Below, piece after piece: positions 1-4,256 of a DNA stretch of 5,511 bases. The stretch is from an uncultured Bacilli bacterium (GTDB taxonomy: Bacteria > Bacillota_I > Bacilli_A > RF39 > UBA660). Numbering within the stretch: the stretch's first letter is position 1; every line of letters starts with the position of its first letter. The notes under the pieces were generated by a model. The model did not search any database and had not been told where the DNA came from. It saw only the letters and a program-made list of their open reading frames with translations. Position numbers and translations under genes: made by a program. The stretch spans positions 1 to 5,511 of the forward strand of contig CATOJL010000094.1 of assembly GCA_951800155.1 (NCBI GenBank), given 5' to 3'.

Positions 1-300
1 TACATCTACTATATTTTTATCAAAAAATTGTACTTCATCTATCGCAACAACTTCACTATCATCTTGAACATGCTCTAAGATTTCTAATGCATTTCCAACA
101 ACAATACATGGTATATGCATTCCTGCATGTGATACAATTTCGTTCTCTGAATATCGGTTATCTATTTTGGGTTTAAATACAATAATCTTCTTTTTTGCAA
201 AAGATAATACATTAATTCTACGAATAAGTTCTTCTGTTTTACCTGCAAACATGCATCCACAAACAACTTCTATCCATCCCTCTCTATATTGATTATACAT
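1..300 (-). CDS. tdk: Thymidine kinase, class II (partial, 3' end outside window)
   Basis: This is the first 100 codons of a cytoplasmic thymidine kinase, which phosphorylates thymidine to dTMP with ATP in pyrimidine salvage. The translation starts MYNQYREGWIEVVCG. Residues 15-22 (GCMFAGKT) form the P-loop; the family usually has GxMFSGKT or GxMFSGKS, so Ala replaces Ser. Residues 43-50 (KPKIDNRY) and SHAG at 57-60 are typical of the bacterial/viral type II family. Residues 87-93 (IDEVQFF) are the Walker B segment, with E89 as the expected catalytic glutamate. The C-terminal zinc-binding lasso domain lies beyond the window. The start at 300 is supported by GGAGG at 310-314 on the minus strand, 9 bases upstream. 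It is transcribed divergently from the zinc-ribbon gene. The family call is secure; only the gene's completeness cannot be judged. Confidence 0.93.
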   Translation of the reverse strand, partial: MYNQYREGWIEVVCGCMFAGKTEELIRRINVLSFAKKKIIVFKPKIDNRYSENEIVSHAGMHIPCIVVGNALEILEHVQDDSEVVAIDEVQFFDKNIVDV

Positions 301-323
301 GTTTAAATTCCTCCACTTGAATT

Positions 324-352
324 ATTATAACGATTTTTTTAATATTTGTACA
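324..352 (-). promoter_or_regulatory. Probable sigma-A promoter of the thymidine kinase gene
   Basis: On the minus strand TGTACA (347-352) and TATAAT (324-329) are separated by 17 bases. The -10 is a perfect consensus and the -35 matches TTGACA at four of six positions. Transcription would start near 317, leaving a very short leader before the GGAGG ribosome site at 310-314. The promoter lies between the arms of an 8-base inverted repeat, ACTTGAAT at 315-322 and ATTCAAGT at 354-361. The assignment rests on consensus and spacing only. Confidence 0.5.
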
Positions 353-397
353 TATTCAAGTCACATTCTTTCTATAAAATACAACTAGGTGATAAAT

Positions 398-784
398 ATG
401 AAATGGTTAACACAATTTATGTATGGTCGCTATGGTCACGACCATCTTAATCTATTTTTATTAGTTTTAAGTATTATCTGTTCTTTTCTAAGATTTTTAT
501 TTGAACCTCTTATCATACTGTCTTATATTTCTATAATACTATGTTGTTATAGAATGTTTTCTAAACAGACATATAAGCGTACTCAAGAAAACAATAAATT
601 CTTAGAAATCACAAATCCTATTGGAAAAACTTTTAATCGTACTAAAAACAAATGGAAATACAGAAAGACACATAAATATTTTAAATGTCCAACTTGTCAT
701 CAATATTTAAGAGTTCCCAAAGGAAAAGGACAAATAGAAATTACTTGTCCTCATTGTCATCATCATTTTGATAAAAGAACATAA
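398..784 (+). CDS. Small membrane protein with C-terminal zinc ribbon
   Basis: A 128-residue protein of unknown function. The N-terminus has an FMYGRYGHDHLN segment (residues 7-18), as I recall from small Firmicutes zinc-ribbon membrane proteins. Two hydrophobic helices follow at about residues 19-34 and 36-52, then a basic linker (53-94). The C-terminal ribbon has CPTC at 97-100 and CPHC at 117-120, so four cysteines can bind one zinc, with a His-rich tail (HCHHHF). The ribbon is probably cytoplasmic given the basic linker, and could bind nucleic acid or protein; no enzymatic motif is seen. I chose ATG 398 rather than the in-frame GTG at 389, because AGGTG at 387-391 makes a good ribosome site for 398 and would overlap the GTG start. 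A terminator follows directly, so the gene looks monocistronic. No convincing -35 was found, although TATAAA at 373-378 could be its -10. Confidence 0.8.
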   Translation: MKWLTQFMYGRYGHDHLNLFLLVLSIICSFLRFLFEPLIILSYISIILCCYRMFSKQTYKRTQENNKFLEITNPIGKTFNRTKNKWKYRKTHKYFKCPTCHQYLRVPKGKGQIEITCPHCHHHFDKRT

Positions 785-785
785 T

Positions 786-808
786 CCCTTAACAAAGGGT
801 TTTTTCTT
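786..808 (+). terminator. Rho-independent terminator of the zinc-ribbon gene
   Basis: CCCTT (786-790) pairs with AAGGG (795-799) around the loop AACA, followed by six T (800-805) and a further T-rich stretch. It begins two bases after the TAA stop at 782-784. The stem is only 5 bp, but position and U-tract are typical. Confidence 0.75.
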
Positions 809-812
809 TATG

Positions 813-830
813 AAAAAAAGGCTAACATTT
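813..830 (-). terminator. Left half of the LCP-gene terminator, split by the IS
   Basis: The A-tract 813-819, stem arm GGCTAAC (820-826) and loop ATTT (827-830) lie directly left of the insertion sequence. The matching arm GTTAACC (2668-2674) and T-tract (2675-2680) lie directly right of it. Read on the minus strand without the IS, RNA from the LCP gene would form a 7-bp stem with one G-U pair, a 4-base loop and a seven-U tail. This half is now about 1.8 kb from its partner, so the hairpin should no longer form efficiently. Confidence 0.75.
828..830. repeat. Target site duplication, left copy (TTT)
   Basis: TTT immediately precedes the TG end at 831 and is matched by TTT at 2665-2667 after the CA end at 2664. 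Three bases is a normal duplication for the IS3 family. Because it is so short, the call depends on the TG/CA ends, the restored terminator and the 17-base circle-junction promoter. An alternative 4-base ATTT would require the IS to end at 2663 without the CA end. Confidence 0.65.
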
Positions 831-870
831 TGATATGATAACCTCCCAGTAGACAGTGTAAATAATTAAA
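831..870 (+). repeat. Left terminal inverted repeat (IRL) of the IS
   Basis: The inner block 848-870, starting AGTAGACAG and ending AATAATTAAA, matches the reverse complement of 2626-2648 at 20 of 23 positions. The outer 17 bases (831-847) match the other end only loosely (TGA, then C-rich), with a one-base length difference. The segment also holds TATGAT (834-839), a near-consensus -10 element, and CCTCCC (842-847), which can pair with the OrfA ribosome site. Confidence 0.8.
834..839 (+). promoter_or_regulatory. -10 half of the circle-junction promoter
   Basis: TATGAT differs from TATAAT at one position. In the integrated element the matching upstream position 811-816 (TGAAAA) is a poor -35. 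In a circle in which the right end joins the left end through a 3-base spacer, the TTGACA at 2648-2653 would sit exactly 17 bases upstream. Transcription would then start near 845-847. Confidence 0.7.
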
Positions 871-894
871 CACTGACTATCACTACGGGAGGTT
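840..894 (+). promoter_or_regulatory. Stem-loop that can hide the OrfA ribosome site
   Basis: AACCTCCC (840-847) is an exact complement of GGGAGGTT (887-894). The stem continues with GTAG (849-852) against CTAC (883-886) after one bulged A, and an inner AGTGT (855-859) can pair with ACACT (870-874). The 3' arm contains GGGAGG (887-892), the ribosome site of the TTG start at 901. RNA entering from outside the IS carries both arms and should be translated poorly. RNA started at the junction promoter would lack most of the 5' arm. The pairing is seen directly; the regulatory effect is inferred from similar designs in other IS elements. Confidence 0.65.
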
Positions 895-900
895 TTTATA

Positions 901-1647
901 TTGGGAAGAAAAAATAAATATTCAAAAGAAGTGAAATTAAATATAGTTAAGCGTTATTTGAATGGTGAAAAATCCTTTCAGGCGCTTGCAGACGAATTAC
1001 ACACCAGCAATTCTCTCATTCAGCGATGGGTAAGGAAGTATAAGGAATACGGGGAAACTGCATTCGATACAAATCAATCTAATAACATATATACTAAACA
1101 ATTTAAGCATAAGGTTGTTTTGGCTTATTTAAATGGGGATGGCTCGTATACTGATTTGATGGTAAAATACAATATTTCTTCAGATTCCACTATCATAAAA
1201 TGGGTAAATGATTATAATAGTCATATAGAACTTAAAGATTATATTCCTGGAGGAGAGGATATCTATATGACTAAAAGTAGAAAAGTAAACAAAGAAGAAA
1301 GAATAGAAATTGTCAAGTACTGTCTTGAACATGATATGGATTATAAGACAACAGCTAAGATATTTGAAACAACTTACGCTAATGTCTTTAACTGGGTTAA
1401 GAAGTACAAGGAAAAGGGAGAAGATGGTTTAGGTGATAAACGTGGTCGCCATAAGACTGATGAAGAAGTTGATGAAGTGGCATTATTAAAGCGTCAACTC
1501 AAGCAAAAAGAACATGAACTTGAAATGGCACAATTGGAGGTTAAGCTCCTAAAAAAATTGGACGAGATAGAAAGAAGGCGATATGCAGAGAAAGCAAATA
1601 TGAAAATGAATATGAAGTCATCAAAGAAGCGAGCAAAGAAGAAATAG
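901..1647 (+). CDS. IS3-family OrfA: triple HTH, leucine-zipper transposase subunit
   Basis: A 248-residue DNA-binding transposition protein that recognises the IS ends and supplies the N-terminus of the OrfAB transposase. Three related helix-turn-helix units are visible at about residues 8-50, 66-106 and 129-172, each with a W-V-x-x-Y recognition-helix ending (RWVRKY, KWVNDY, NWVKKY). A coiled coil follows at about 188-228, with heptad positions V193, L200, L207 and V214 for multimerisation. Most IS3 OrfA proteins are around 100 residues with one HTH, or somewhat longer with two, so this is a large form. It starts at TTG 901, 8 bases after GGGAGG (887-892); the rare start codon and the stem-loop over this site suggest low expression. 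An internal ATG at 1267 could give a short form. The tail after residue 219 is lost when ribosomes shift frame. The last codons, rich in Lys, overlap the OrfB frame. Confidence 0.9.
   Translation: MGRKNKYSKEVKLNIVKRYLNGEKSFQALADELHTSNSLIQRWVRKYKEYGETAFDTNQSNNIYTKQFKHKVVLAYLNGDGSYTDLMVKYNISSDSTIIKWVNDYNSHIELKDYIPGGEDIYMTKSRKVNKEERIEIVKYCLEHDMDYKTTAKIFETTYANVFNWVKKYKEKGEDGLGDKRGRHKTDEEVDEVALLKRQLKQKEHELEMAQLEVKLLKKLDEIERRRYAEKANMKMNMKSSKKRAKKK
1249..1269 (+). promoter_or_regulatory. Possible internal ribosome site and start within OrfA
   Basis: A purine-rich GGAGGAGAGG (1249-1258) lies 8 bases before an in-frame ATG at 1267 (residue 123). Initiation here would give a 126-residue protein with only the third HTH and the leucine zipper, close in size to a standard one-HTH OrfA. 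The site is exactly at the linker between HTH 2 and HTH 3. Whether it is used is unknown. Confidence 0.45.
1536..1557 (+). promoter_or_regulatory. Programmed -1 frameshift signal joining OrfA to OrfB
   Basis: Seven A (1551-1557) are read in the OrfA frame as A AAA AAA, a correct X XXY YYZ heptamer. GGAGG (1536-1540) lies 10 bases upstream, the position at which a Shine-Dalgarno-like element stimulates -1 slippage in dnaX and in IS elements. The -1 frame is open from after the TAA at 1542-1544 to 2585. Slippage would give a fusion of 219 OrfA residues and 342 residues from the OrfB frame, 561 in all. GGAG (1536-1539) could also pair with CTCC (1546-1549). No strong downstream stem was identified. 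Confidence 0.85.
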
Positions 1648-1676
1648 ATAAAGGAAGGACACCAAATATATCACTC

Positions 1677-2585
1677 ATGTGCAGAATACTTGGTGTCAAA
1701 CGTGCAAACTACTATAAATGGCTGCATCATGAAAAGAGTGATAGAGATAAGGAAAATGAGGAAATAGCTGAATTAATCAGAGAATATCATAAGAAATATA
1801 ACGGATTATTAGGATATAGAATGATGGCTGACAGGATTAATAGAGATCATCATAAAAACTATAGTGACAAACGCATCTATAAAATTATGAGGATATTAGG
1901 TATTCAGAGTATTATTCGCCCTAAACGAAGAAGCTGTACAGTCAGAAAAAACAACAATACAGCTAAGAATAATCTTAACAGAGACTTCAACGCATCAAGA
2001 CCTAATGAAAAATGGGTTACTGATGTCACTGAATTCAAATACGGACCACACAATGAATATAAGCTATATCTAAGTGCTTTTCTTGATCTCTATGATAGAA
2101 CAGTTGTTGGTTATGAAGCTGGAGACCGTAATAATAATATACTCGTTTTTAATACATTTGATAATGCAGTTAAAGATAATCCTGATGCACATCCATTGTT
2201 TCATTCGGATGGAGGATTTCAATATACAAGTCCAGTTTTTATAAAAATGCTTAAGGAACAAGGAATGACACAAAGCATGTCAAGAGTTCACTGCTGCATA
2301 GACAATGGACCAATGGAAGGATTCTGGGGAATCATGAAATGTGAGATGTATCATTATGGAAAACATTACAACACAAAAGAAGAACTAATAAAAGCAATAG
2401 ATGATTGGATTCATTACTATATGTATGAAAGATATCAGAGAAGATTTGGAGTTAAGACACCATATGAAGTGAGAAGTGAAGCATTATCTTTACAAACACC
2501 GAATCAATATCCAATAGCAGAAAATAAAAGAATAACAAAATATAAACAGGAACATTACACAAGCAGTTCAACTTTAACTGCATAA
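1677..2585 (+). CDS. IS3-family OrfB: DDE transposase catalytic domain
   Basis: This is the integrase-like catalytic part of the transposase, which cuts and joins the IS ends. From ATG 1677 it has 302 residues. An HTH_21-like region (about 30-80) precedes an rve core. The catalytic triad is D116 (WVTD), D178 (HSDGG) and E214 (NGPMEG), with 35 residues between the second D and E, followed by the conserved K221 seven residues later. The frame is open upstream to 1545 and translates there to recognisable OrfB N-terminal sequence (YEVIKE...PNISLMCRILGVKRANYYKW, with a Lys/Glu-rich part between), so ATG 1677 is probably not the true beginning. No ribosome site lies at the right distance before it (AAGGAAGG at 1650-1657 is about 20 bases away). 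The working protein is therefore most likely the OrfAB frameshift fusion. No stop or frameshift interrupts the catalytic core. Confidence 0.93.
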   Translation: MCRILGVKRANYYKWLHHEKSDRDKENEEIAELIREYHKKYNGLLGYRMMADRINRDHHKNYSDKRIYKIMRILGIQSIIRPKRRSCTVRKNNNTAKNNLNRDFNASRPNEKWVTDVTEFKYGPHNEYKLYLSAFLDLYDRTVVGYEAGDRNNNILVFNTFDNAVKDNPDAHPLFHSDGGFQYTSPVFIKMLKEQGMTQSMSRVHCCIDNGPMEGFWGIMKCEMYHYGKHYNTKEELIKAIDDWIHYYMYERYQRRFGVKTPYEVRSEALSLQTPNQYPIAENKRITKYKQEHYTSSSTLTA

Positions 2586-2589
2586 GAAA

Positions 2590-2616
2590 ATGAAGTTGTC
2601 TCTTCGACAACTTCAT
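2590..2616 (-). terminator. Perfect 11-bp hairpin after OrfB, terminator-like on the minus strand
   Basis: ATGAAGTTGTC (2590-2600) and GACAACTTCAT (2606-2616) are exact complements around the 5-base loop TCTTC. On the minus strand the stem is followed at once by TTTTCTT. On the plus strand it is followed by CAAAAAC, so it lacks an immediate U-tract there. It would therefore best stop RNA entering the IS from the right, that is from the LCP gene, protecting OrfB from antisense transcription. It may also stabilise the 3' end of the transposase mRNA. Confidence 0.6.
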
Positions 2617-2625
2617 CAAAAACAT

Positions 2626-2664
2626 TTTAATTATTTCACCTGTCTACTTGACAGGGGCGGTTCA
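2626..2664 (-). repeat. Right terminal inverted repeat (IRR) of the IS
   Basis: The block 2626-2648 is the imperfect reverse complement of 848-870 (20 of 23). The outer end (2649-2664) finishes GGGGCGGTTCA. It includes a small inverted repeat, CCTGTC (2639-2644) and GACAGG (2650-2655), not matched in the left end, so the two ends are not equivalent. It also carries the perfect -35 hexamer TTGACA at 2648-2653. Confidence 0.8.
2648..2653 (+). promoter_or_regulatory. -35 half of the circle-junction promoter
   Basis: TTGACA is a perfect -35 pointing out of the right end. In the integrated form the position 17 bases downstream (2671-2676, AACCTT) is not a -10, so no outward promoter is expected. 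In a circular form 11 bases to the end, a 3-base spacer and the first 3 bases of the left end place TATGAT at exactly 17 bases. Confidence 0.7.
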
Positions 2665-2667
2665 TTT
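2665..2667. repeat. Target site duplication, right copy (TTT)
   Basis: This copy of TTT follows the CA end of the IS and pairs with the copy at 828-830. Removing it together with the IS restores a 4-base ATTT loop between two complementary stem arms. Confidence 0.65.
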
Positions 2668-2680
2668 GTTAACCTTTTTT
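2668..2680 (-). terminator. Right half of the LCP-gene terminator, split by the IS
   Basis: Stem arm GTTAACC (2668-2674) and tract TTTTTT (2675-2680) lie 3 bases beyond the LCP stop codon (2684-2686, minus strand). On the minus strand this reads AAAAAAGGTTAAC, the ascending arm, and its partner is at 820-826 across the IS. Confidence 0.75.
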
Positions 2681-2683
2681 ATT

Positions 2684-4132
2684 TTATTCTAATGAAATCT
2701 TTTCATTATTGATTAATTTTTCAATATAACCTTTACACTCTTTAATAGAATCTTCATTAGGTATCATATAATATAAACGATGATTTGGCATTAATGCTCC
2801 ACCAGTCATTCTCTTTCCACTACCTGATAATTGGCATTGTTGAATATCCCAAGATGCCATATCATCAATTTGCATTTTAATTAATGAACTAATTTCACTT
2901 GCAGAAAGATTTGTTTCAAAACTTCCTTCAATAGCTGATAACACATCATTATAATTTGTAATAATCTTTGAAGAAGTCATCTTTTTGATCATACCTTTCA
3001 AAACTTCTTGTTGATTATGTACACGATGATTATCTCCACTACCATAAGACTTTCTTTCTCTTGCGAAAGCTAAAGCTGTTTCGCCATTCATATAGTTTAT
3101 ACCTTTATGAATTTTTACATTCTTATTTGTCCATAAACTATTTAAATTCTTATCAGAGTAAACTTCAATACCACCTAAAGCATCAACAATTGTAACTAAT
3201 GATGTAAAGTTAACTTTTGCATAATAGTTAATTTCAATACCCATAAACTTCTCAACAGTTTCGACGGAATTCTTAACCCCAAATATACCAGCATGAGTTA
3301 ATTTATCTTTTTGTCCTTTGTTTGCAAGAGTAACATAGTAATCTCTAGGAATACTTGTCATTAAGATTTGTTTAGTTTTTGGATTTACAGTTACAAGCAT
3401 ATTAACATCTGATCTAGAAACAGTAGAAACTTTACCTCTTGTATCAATACCACTTAAATATACAGTAAATGTATCTTTAGTAACATCAACGTTTTTAGAG
3501 AAATCTTCAATTTCTTTGTCGTAGTTATATTGCCATATAACTCTTGTATCTTTTTCAAAGTTTTCATACTTACCTTCAACAATTGTACGATATGCTTCAT
3601 CCATTAAAATGACTTCAACATCTTCAGTATATAATGCAGTCGCAAGTGCTTCAAAATCTTTATAATCTTTACTTTCAATTTTTCCTGTTGTTTTCTCAAT
3701 TTCAGAAACAGTTAAATCTAAAACATCAGAACCAATTGAAGAATTAACACCAAAGACTTTTCCTTTTAAATCTTCTAATTCTTTTGCAGAGGATTTAGTT
3801 AAAACAATCGCAGAAACAGAGTTTGTTTGTTTATTTGCATCTGATAAATTACGAAGAGCACTATCTCCTCTAATAACAACTATACTTCCAACAATCATAA
3901 CAATACTAAGTATAAGACTGACAATCTTTCCTATAAGATTCTTGACACTATCCTTATCTCCTTTTGGTTTCATCAAAAAGAAAGTTAATATACATAATAA
4001 TATAAAAACAACTAATAGAATAGCCAAATATTTAAAAGGTACAACTCCTAATCTAAATACAAAAGCAAGGAGTGCTAATGTTGTTATAATTTGGGCTCCT
4101 AAAAATACAGGCCATGTTAATATTTTTTTCAT
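2684..4132 (-). CDS. LytR-CpsA-Psr (LCP) family wall-polymer ligase with PBP-like domain
   Basis: A 482-residue membrane protein. LCP enzymes transfer lipid-linked anionic glycopolymers to peptidoglycan at the outer face of the membrane. Three hydrophobic helices are seen at about residues 8-28, 33-54 and 67-88. Residues about 104-205 (LEDLKGKVFGV...) resemble a type-2 periplasmic-binding-protein fold of a kind seen in some Firmicutes LCP proteins. The LCP domain runs from about 222 to 395: GIDTRG (228-233), R240 and D242 in SRSDVN, R263 and D264 in SIPRDYYV, VDALGGIEVY (316-325), and FARERKSYGSGDNHRVHNQQ (356-375) with R358, R360, D367 and R370. These arginines and aspartates are expected to bind the pyrophosphate lipid and Mg2+. 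ATG 4132 is supported by AAGGG (4140-4144) seven bases upstream. It is divergent from the deacetylase, and its terminator has been split by the IS. The exact polymer cannot be told. Confidence 0.9.
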   Translation of the reverse strand: MKKILTWPVFLGAQIITTLALLAFVFRLGVVPFKYLAILLVVFILLCILTFFLMKPKGDKDSVKNLIGKIVSLILSIVMIVGSIVVIRGDSALRNLSDANKQTNSVSAIVLTKSSAKELEDLKGKVFGVNSSIGSDVLDLTVSEIEKTTGKIESKDYKDFEALATALYTEDVEVILMDEAYRTIVEGKYENFEKDTRVIWQYNYDKEIEDFSKNVDVTKDTFTVYLSGIDTRGKVSTVSRSDVNMLVTVNPKTKQILMTSIPRDYYVTLANKGQKDKLTHAGIFGVKNSVETVEKFMGIEINYYAKVNFTSLVTIVDALGGIEVYSDKNLNSLWTNKNVKIHKGINYMNGETALAFARERKSYGSGDNHRVHNQQEVLKGMIKKMTSSKIITNYNDVLSAIEGSFETNLSASEISSLIKMQIDDMASWDIQQCQLSGSGKRMTGGALMPNHRLYYMIPNEDSIKECKGYIEKLINNEKISLE

Positions 4133-4162
4133 TTGAAATCCCTTCTTTCTAAATTCTTATAC

Positions 4163-4191
4163 ATTCTATCATAAGTATGTGTACTTCTCAA
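4163..4191 (-). promoter_or_regulatory. Probable sigma-A promoter of the LCP gene
   Basis: On the minus strand TTGAGA (4186-4191) and TAGAAT (4163-4168) are spaced by 17 bases. Each hexamer has one mismatch to consensus. The start would lie near 4156, about 24 bases before the ATG at 4132. Confidence 0.65.
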
Positions 4192-4207
4192 GAACTCAAA
4201 ACAAATA

Positions 4208-4236
4208 TTGACGTAAAAAAATATTATTATTATAAT
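4208..4236 (+). promoter_or_regulatory. Strong sigma-A promoter of the deacetylase gene
   Basis: TTGACG (4208-4213) and a perfect TATAAT (4231-4236) are spaced by 17 bases. The expected start near 4243 would give a leader of only about 14 bases, with GGGG at 4245-4248 as ribosome site for ATG 4257. Its -35 lies 16 bases from the -35 of the LCP promoter, back to back. Confidence 0.75.
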
Positions 4237-4256
4237 TTAAAAAAGGGGAAAACGTT

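Larger units (their letters stand above)
831..2664 (+). mobile_element. IS3-family insertion sequence, 1834 bp, apparently intact
   Basis: The element has 5'-TG and CA-3' ends, related terminal inverted repeats, a TTT duplication and two overlapping-frame genes. OrfA (HTH plus leucine zipper) and OrfB (DDE catalytic core) are joined by a -1 slippery site. It is longer than most IS3 members (usually about 1.2-1.6 kb) because OrfA has additional HTH units. Both reading frames are open, all catalytic residues are present and both promoter halves for a circular form are intact, so it may be active. It lies between two convergent host genes, in the loop of a terminator. I cannot assign an ISfinder name or subgroup with confidence; the multi-HTH OrfA resembles the IS150 group. 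Confidence 0.9.

Noticed and set aside
389..397. GTG 389 as start of the zinc-ribbon protein
   Set aside because: The GTG is part of the AGGTG ribosome site for ATG 398, which gives correct spacing; no ribosome site fits the GTG.
836..836. TG at 836 as the left end of the IS
   Set aside because: It gives a similar tip (TGATAACC) but no target duplication, does not restore the terminator loop and destroys the 17-base junction-promoter spacing.
811..839. A promoter for OrfA in the integrated IS using TATGAT with flanking DNA
   Set aside because: The upstream position 811-816 is TGAAAA, matching the -35 consensus at only three of six bases.
2070..2273. 67-codon open frame on the minus strand inside OrfB
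   Set aside because: It is antisense to the catalytic core of the transposase, has no recognisable domain, and exists because the AT-rich plus-strand coding sequence avoids stops in that frame.
2648..2676. Outward promoter at the right end driving antisense RNA into the LCP gene
   Set aside because: The TTGACA has no -10 at a suitable distance in the flank (AACCTT at 17 bases, then a T run).
3942..4136. 64-codon open frame on the plus strand opposite the LCP N-terminus
   Set aside because: It is the complement of the membrane-helix coding region, has no family features and would overlap the LCP start.
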